DNA from: Symsagittifera roscoffensis
Lineage: Eukaryota; Xenacoelomorpha; Acoela; Convolutidae
DNA: 64,000 nt
Assembly: GCF_963678635.1 (NCBI RefSeq)
Contig: NC_087063.1
Location: 78,885,617 to 78,949,616, forward strand
Reading direction: 5' to 3'
Shown one piece after another: positions 36,401 to 45,400 of this stretch. The notes beneath the pieces are model-generated. The model saw nothing but the letters and a program-made list of their open reading frames with translations, was not told the DNA's origin and did no database searches. Every line of letters begins with the position of its first letter. Position 1 is the stretch's first letter. The position numbers were made by a program, and so were the translations under genes.

Positions 36401-39400
36401 TTATTCTTAGCAAGTTCATCAAAGATGTCCGACGCTATCTTTTTCCGTTGGCGAAAAAAGGACATAGGCACCAAATCCAACCCCACCGGGTGGTCGAAAT
36501 TGAAACTTGTTCCTGAAAAGTCAAGTGCGTTCCCCAGATGGACGTCATGGTTCTTGTTCCTAAGTTAAATTTAACTTGATGCGTGCAATACAGGCATGAC
36601 TGCATTCACTGCTTTCCACTGGTTTTCTGAGGATCGGATGATCTATGTGGACGAACACATGTGGACTGGGATGAATCAGTGGGGAGATGCAGGTCAGAAT
36701 GCAGTAGACGTGAACAGCACTCAGTTTGTGGCTCCTGGTTGCACAGCGTTGTGGGCGGCAGGTATTTTTCTGATTCTTTTCCATTCCCCCACCTTTTTCC
36801 TGTCTAGGTGGGGGCTGTTTTTGGCTGTTTAGTCCGACTAGTTTTAAAAGTTGGCCTGCGGACTAATTATTTCTTTACAAACATATTTCGTCTTGGGAGT
36901 TAATCTTCGAAAACCCCTCGTTACACCATGGTGGAAAGTAAACAACTGATGATTATGTGAGGGTTTTGTTCCGACTTTCACAGAACGAACAAAAATAGCT
37001 GAGAAATTACCGCAGAATGCTGCGACTAAACTGATATCCGAAATAAAAAAAAGTTTTGAAAAAAAAATCGCGAAAAATTTTTTTGTTGCAATTTTTGCTA
37101 TCCAATTAAAATATTTTTTGCTTAAAAAGAAAAAACAGTCAAAGTAAATAACAAAATAGGAACGAAAGCGTTAACTACAATAATAGCAACTTTCAAATTG
37201 GGGTAGAAATAGACTTCTCATCATATTTTGTAACATTTAGTGTGAAAAACGACTCGTGGAAAATTTTTTCTTGAGGTTGTCAAGATTGATTTGAGAGGAA
37301 CTTTAAGCAAGCGGACTCTATGACTCTATGCATTAGTTTTTTCTCCAACTTCTAGATCGATCGGAACAAACAAAAAAAAATCATATTTTTTGAACATTAG
37401 CATGTCCCGAATTCTTAGCAAACAAGACTACGAGGCCCTGAATGTTCCGACTGCCTTGTATGGTTTATGGAGCAGTAAAAACATAAAAAATTGAACGTAA
37501 AAAAAATAAAAGTAGTTTTTTAATTTGAGATTTTTGCGGAACTCATCCGCCACACAAAATATAAAGTACAAAATGAGAGATTTTGCTCCTAGTAACAAGT
37601 CATTTATGGCAAATAATTTTCCTTAAACAGGCCAAAATGGCAATCTTTAAACCACCATAACTTTAAACGACCATCACAGGTAAGAGATCTTTTTCAACTT
37701 AATAATTAAATTAATTACACTCGAAACACACGTCTGAACAATTGTCAACAAAACTGCTCGGACTAGAGCGAACTCCTGAATGCTCCGACTGCCTTTTAAG
37801 GTCTATGGAGCAGTGTTTTTATGAAAACTGAATTTTAATACAATGAATTGTAATTGTGTTTTAAGTTTGAGATGCTTTGTGAAAATAACCAGGCCCCCAC
37901 CCCACGCCATATAAAACAAAAATTGATAGTTTTTGGTCCTAATTTTAAATTAAATACTGTACACTGCTTCTGGTCGTTTATAACTGCTGTCCGGCAAATA
38001 TTTTTAATGAATCGGAATCAATAATCTTAATTGGCACAAATTTAAAATTGTATAATGAAAGAATTTTTTCACTATTTATTATTTAGATAAAATACCAACA
38101 ATAATACATTCTGTCACAAAGCACCAAAATTTTAGCATGTGAGTGCGGTCATAATTAAGTAGTAGGACACGGTATTGACAGACAAAAACCTGTCAATCAA
38201 GGTCGACCAAGGCTGTTTTGTGAACTTGTTTAAATATTTATCAAAAACACAAAATGTTTTTGGGGAGTTGAAAACCGGTTAGTTTATGTTCATTCAAAAT
38301 CGGCGCATAATTGGTGTTTAGAAGGAAAATGGCCCAGGCGGGAGTCTCTCAATTTAAGGAGGTTCACCAGATCCTTGCTTAATCAGATTGTGTCATTGCT
38401 GCTTTCGAATGAATCCAAGCAATCAATCTTGTAGAACCTAATAGGTACTAATTTATATACTTCAGGAAAACGTTTAACGATATCCCTTGCGGATTGCTGA
38501 AGTGCGAAAGTCGCGCACGTCGGGGAGTCCCGGGCACCGAAAATATGCGGGGGGTGCTGAATAGATGCTACATCCGATGCGGCATCCTCGTGCCACAAAA
38601 AACGCAAAGAAGGTTGTTAACAAGGGGATACCCCAACCTGAACATGAACATCCCTCGATGTCTGCGGAGATGTTGGTGGAAGCGCACTAAGACATGTAAA
38701 AACATTTTGCAGTAAATCAAGTTTTTTTTTAAGATTGGCCGTGATTATTTAATGCGGCTTTTAAAACCAGACGAGCCTTATCAGGTTTGTTTGAGTTGAG
38801 GGCAGGATAGTGGGGTAAATATCATCACCGGCGGAGCGAAGCTGCGGATCGTGCGGTTTAACCGGAATGATATTTCTTTATCGAGGTCCTTTTTTATTGC
38901 ATTTACTCTTTAAACCACTCTATTGAGTGTATTTATTCTATCGAGTGTGTTCCTCTTTAAACCACTATCTTTGTCGAGTCATTTTTCAACTTTCTTGAAC
39001 TGTGACAGCGCTGAGTAGTAATTGTTGGGTACAGAACTGCTTTCATTGGCCCAAAATTTTCCTAATCAGTACCGTTCACCATCATGGTATGTTGTTGATT
39101 CAAGAAGGTTATGCGCTTGCTGATTGGCTGCGTCAGCTTATTTGTATGAACCCTGGCTTTCTAACTCATACCACGCTTTAACTTGGCTAACAAGTTTCAC
39201 GTCTTCGGCATTACACTTGAAATATGTTGACATCAACCCGGAAGATGATGGGAGTAGGCCACTAAAAACCCAACCTACCAGCAGACAAACAAAAATAGTA
39301 TTTTTCTTATCTGCATCATAAATATAATAGAGCAGTCGTTTGTGGTCATAAAATTTCTGACTAATTATCATTTCAAGTTCCTAATACTGAACTGGTTTTA

Positions 39401-42400
39401 TTGGTTCCAGGTAGGAACGCTTTTCTTGAAGGTCCGGAGCATCAACCTTTCTAGACCCAACATTCATTTCATACTTGAAGTAAGCGGTTACCTTGAAGGT
39501 ATAATCGACGATAATTTTTATGTCAGCGGATAGTGTGACCTTGACTAACCAAGTCGAAATAATAACCGTTAAATCAAATTTATTTAGGATCAAATCAAAT
39601 TTTTTGCTGACAAGTTCAAATGGCGGTCTAAGCTTGAGGAAAGCCAGGAGTGATTGCTAACGGAATCATACAAAACGAGAGCGGTTTTGGTTTTTGACTT
39701 GGATGAAACACTAAACTCAATAACCTGTAAAAACTTTTGAGGTCTTGCATGGATGCGGAACAAGACGACGTTGCTTTATCCCCCGGATTTGTCTTCTAGA
39801 AAAAACATTTTGTTCCTTTCGAGGAGTAAAATTGCTGTCTGCATCATGCAAGAGGACATTGTGCGTAATTTTGCACTCATTTTTAGTGCATTTCCAACCC
39901 TTTGGGCAGTAACGGAACGTGTGAATCGCTTGGAGACAGGAGAAACAAATTTTCTTTCAGCGGAAAACTTTAAATAAGGTTCTTTTTCTTGATGACTTTG
40001 CATCCTAATAACGGATTTTCACCAGCGCACTGCGGGCAGAGAGAACAATTGAATCTTTTCGGCTTAACACTGGAAGCAAAAACTTGGGTGGTAGGTTTTG
40101 TCTTGGCAGGTTCCTCAGTTTTTGATTTATCAGGAAAAATTTTCATATGCCCATGCGTTTTGGCCTTTTTTATAACCACTTGTTGAAGTCAAGGATATTA
40201 GGGCAATACGAATTGCGTTTGACAGTGTAAGACGACCAAGACTCTTTCATTTTCGGAGGAAAATTACAGAAAACTTGATTTAAGTTGGCGGTTCCTTTCA
40301 GGTCGTCCTCATATGACAACGATCGAAACACACCAAGGAGACTTGAAATAACACAAGAAAACTAATAATGTTTTCAAAATTGTGCATTTTCACTAGTGCA
40401 AGGCTGTTAAGTTTTTCGAGGTGGGCGCTCACGACAGTTTAAGAATGCCAAAATTTTTGTTCAAGGACTCTTCGTGCTTCCCTGTTTATTTGACCTGAAA
40501 AAGCGAAGTACGCTATTGCCAATTTAGCTTTCCCAGTTACTAGTGTTTTAAGGTACGTCAGCTTGATGTCATCCGAATGAGTTGATTGCCAATTAACCGC
40601 GTTCCGAAACTGACCTATTGGTTCATGCCATTCTAACGGATTACCATCCATTCGGTTAATGAATCCTTCCTGTTCGAGGCCAAGACTTCTGCTAAGTCTT
40701 CGAACGGATATCAATTGCGATGGCGTATTGACATAATTCGGCACAGGTTGGTATAAGCACGAAGCGACTGGATTCGAAAAATACGGCTGATGAGCGAACG
40801 AGCAAGGAATATCTGACACAATCGATGATTACAAGGGTACTTGCTTGTGTGGCAGAGAAAAATAGAAAAATGCTCAACCGCTTTTGTTGGAGAACTTTAC
40901 GTTTTTAGAGGAGCAACAGGTATTACTGCCTCAAATACGTGCGATGACTCATTCAAAGCTAATGGGTTAAAAACTGCGGTGGTCAGTGCTGCAGTTGCAG
41001 GGAACCACGATGCGAGGTTCGGCTTATAGAACTGAATAGAGTTAGTGGGATGACCTACAGGGTGTACCGCCGAAACAACCGCAGTTTGAGGAGGTAAATG
41101 CATATACGAAGGTGATGGAACAGATTCAAAATTATTAGACGTGGCAGGCTTAGCATTCGCCCACTGATTTGCATCTGAAAACCGTCGTTTTTGTGTTACA
41201 TTTTGATTTAAATTTTCTCCATGTTAGCCAATATTTTTGCTTTTGTACTGGCAGCATTCTGCGTAAGAAGTTTTGGAAGAATTGGCAGGCCTCCTGCTCA
41301 ATGTAACAATGTTGATATTTTTGCTGAATTTTTGTACTGGCAGCATTCTGCGTACGAAGTTTAGGAAAAATTGGCAGGCCTCCAGCTCAATGTAACAATG
41401 TTGAAACAAACCACCTGATTGAGCGTTACACATTGGAACGACATCCACTGGGCGCACTATGTTCAACCATATTCATTCTATAAATGTATGAGGTCGGGTC
41501 GATACTGATTGAGCGTTACACAAAGAAACGACATCCACTGGGGCGTTATATTCAACCTTATTCAATCCAGAAGTGTATGCGGTCGGTTCGGTATAAGAAT
41601 AGTGTATAGATTTCCCGATGTATAAGGATTACAAATTCAATTTTTTAAGAAAGGGATATGTTTCCCAATGTATTAAGATAGGGAATGGTAAGGTTTCAGT
41701 ATGATGGTTAGAGAATGGTAAGAAAAAATCTCGGCGCTCGTTATGTAATAGGTGAGTATTACATAAAGATTGTAAAATGAAGGTATTATTTTTTCGGTTC
41801 CTGTAAGTCGTTGGTAAGATGCGGGAAAGTTTGGGTTTTTTATCAAACAAATTTAAATTTTTTTTCAAAAAAACTTCAAAACACGATAAGATTTGATAAA
41901 ATTTGAGCTATTAACGATTTTCTTAGATAACCTTACTTCTTAAAACTATGCTCTATCTAGCTGAAGCTATGTTGATTTCTACTGAAGTTTCAAAAAAAGC
42001 CAAGTTTTTGGAAACAATTGCAAAAATTTCAAGTTTTTGGAAAAAATTGGAAAATTTTCATGTTTTTCGAAAAAAATTGAAAAACTCTCAATGATTCGTC
42101 TGATTTTTTGTTGCTTTCGATCAAAATATAAAAAAATATTCACGTGCAGAGTTTAAAATTAAGCTTTCTTAACAATTATTAAGCTTTCTTAATTACAAGC
42201 TAAAATTGTAATTTAGTTGGCTGAATTAATATTGAAACTTCCGATTTTTCCGATTGCACTAAATTTCAGATCAAGGATGAGAAATAAACAGTTTACTGCT
42301 AAAATTGACAAAAGGGGTTATTTTTTCTTAAAATTACATTAGATATTGGTTGAAATTCAACAAAATCTCCTTCAAAGCTGATGATTATCTCTCTGTTGCT

Positions 42401-45400
42401 CCTACAACATGAACTTTATGGTTTTTCTGTAGACGTTTTCTATGTTTTAAGGTTATTCCTGCTTTCTGCTTAACACATGTTTTCGCTATTGAACTCTCTT
42501 TGCCAGAAAATTTAGTCAGAACTTGAAAATTTCGGAGGAAATTAGTATCAATTGAACAAACAATTTGCTCGCGGAGACAAAACTAAAAATGACATCGTCT
42601 GATTGTTACTAAGAAATTTGTACATGCTTTCCTTCAATTTCCCTTGTTCGATTGATACAGTAATTTATTTAGGCTAAAAACAACTTTTGGGATCAATAAT
42701 TATCACTTTTCTTGCAAAATAGCTTTTGAACCGCTTCTTTTTCTTGATTATTGTCGGAAGGTTTCTCAAAAGTGTCTAAGTAAGAAAGAATGGGTGCTAG
42801 TTAAAACATTCAAAAGCACATGTAAAAACTGAGAATATGAACGTGTAATTTCACATTGAGTTTTAAAATCAATTAAGAGCAGCTCTATTATTTATAATCT
42901 GATTATCTCCGGAAGAAGAAAGACGCAAGGTTACCTAGTTCCTAAATTCTGCAACATCTAAGAATTTCGAAAAGAACTCTTCTTAAAAAAAATCGATTTA
43001 GAAAAAGAAATCAAAGTGTAAACTATAACAATTGAATAATTTTGAGAAACTTATTTCGCAAAAGCTCTATGGTTCTACCTAATGTTATAATTGAAAAAAA
43101 CTTAAACTGTGTGTCTAATTGAAATTTTTCATGTTCAATTTCACATAATTAGGAGAACCTACATCTGGTTCTGCAAAAGTATCAGTTTGCTTAGAAGTTT
43201 TCAGCAAGATCCTTATTAATTTCTCTAAAAATCTTTTTATATCAAGATTTTTGTTTTTTATCCAAAATAATGGAATGTAGATCTTGAAAGCAAACTTTTG
43301 ATTTATGCTTCATGTAATCTCTTCCAAAAGATGTCGGAGTTGGGTTTACTTCACAAAAAATTATCCTCAAAATATCTGAGTCTTCATATAATTTTACCTA
43401 ATATATTAAATGATAACAAATTTTCCAATAAATTGTATATAAACATAATTCTTTGAGGTTTTTCATGTTGCATTTTCTCAAGATATAATTCATGAGCTAA
43501 GCTTGATTTAAATTATCTCAAAACTCCTAATGAATTAATATGAGTTTCTAACTCAATTTAGTATTTTTGTTTGGTTGCAAGTCTGCTGAACTGACGACAG
43601 ATCTTATAAATTTATTCAGTGATTCTCAAAAATCTTATAAGCCTACGAACTTTTTTCAATCCAAAACTAGTTTGCAGAAATTACAGTTTTTGAAACTTGG
43701 TTCAAAGCAAGACAACAAATTGTCTAAAACTATTAAAAAAAGTTTTCTTTGGCAAAAAATTCGTTTTCGCAATGTAAGTATTGCAAAAACTTTTCAAAAT
43801 GCTTGTTTTACATCCTGTTACAGCAAACACTACAAAAACGTACAATGTTTTTAAAATACTGCCTAAATTTTTAATGATAGGTTAAAGTTTTTCACTATCC
43901 CTGCTCCCCCTTCTGCTGAGTTTTATAAAACAGAACTATACTGTTTTGGAAAAGCTGTAAAGTCGAAAAACTTATCCAATGTGTGTTCTGAAAATCTTTG
44001 TTAATTCTATAAAATGAATTTAAAACAGCATGCTGATGAATTGCACATTCTCTAGCAAGATAGTAGGGGCATTTATTATAGTGGTGAGGCGTTCACTTGA
44101 AATCGTCAGATCATGTACTCGATCACATGCCATGGCAATGATAGTGTGTGAAGCGAGCTCTCACTTGACCTCTAGCTTCAAGTCTACTACAACCTGACCC
44201 AATTCGGCTGCAATAGTGGTACCACATGAAAGCTCTAGAATCAATAAACGGCCTTGAGTCCCAAAATAACACAGTCGTAAGGCCTACAGATAGATCCTCT
44301 GCGTTTCGCAGGAACTACATTTTTAAATTAACCTAACTTAGAAGGAAGTGACTGAACACGTTCTATGGTATGATCTTTCCTCTAATTTAAATTTTGGTTT
44401 TTGATCATATTTTTTTGATGGCAGTTGCTCCAAAGTTGCGTGATTTTGAGCTGAAATTTTCAACGTTATTGTTTTCGAAGATTCACAATATAGCAAATTA
44501 ACTCGCAGTTCTCAATAAACGCGTATGCAAAGAACCACCATTTCTTTTTAATGTGCATTACATACTTTACGGGCAAAAGGAAAATTGATTTGTAATGACC
44601 TTATATGAAATCAAGCAGTTTGGTTTAATCAGACGTACAATAGTGCCAAAGTACCACTGTGTTGAAAAATAAAACGTTTTTCATCTGCCAAAAATCAGCA
44701 ATTTTGGCACTGTTGAACAACATTTTATTGTTCGGCACTCCTGTACTTCGGCATTATTCGACCTCTCGTTAGGGGTAGTACAACAGCGCCGTAGCAAGAC
44801 ATTGCCAAACAAATGGTGTTCAACAGTGCCGAAAGTCATCAATTTCCAGCACTGCTGGTCATTTTTGTTCCGACTTTCGATACGAAAGTAACGGAATATT
44901 TGTGCTCGGGGTGGTTTTTTTCTTCAGACAAATTTCGACTTCTTAACTTGCCATTTTTGACGGAATTTGTCTTATATCATTCGAATGGTATTGTTGTCCT
45001 GAGCCTGAATTTTAACAGAAATTTTACCTGTGATCTGTTTTGTAAAGTTATTGAGGTTTAAAGATTGCCATTTTGGCCATTTTGAGACAATTAACGCGCG
45101 ATATATTTGGCGCTCTTAACGCGTAAGCGGAGGTTTATGCCGTCCTAGAAACTGTTCCAAATTGGTTGAAAGAAGCTTATTTGCCATAAATGATTTGTTA
45201 CAAGGAGGGAAATCTATCCTTTTGTACTTTATCTGGCGTGTGGGGGGAAGATTTTCATAAAAAATTTCAAATTTTTTAAGTGTTATTATTGCTCCATAAA
45301 CTTTAAAAGGTAGTCAGAACATTCAGGGCTTCGCCCTGATACGAGCAGTTTTATCTGTATTTAAGGCAACACAATTTTCTTAAATCAGTAACTGAGATTT

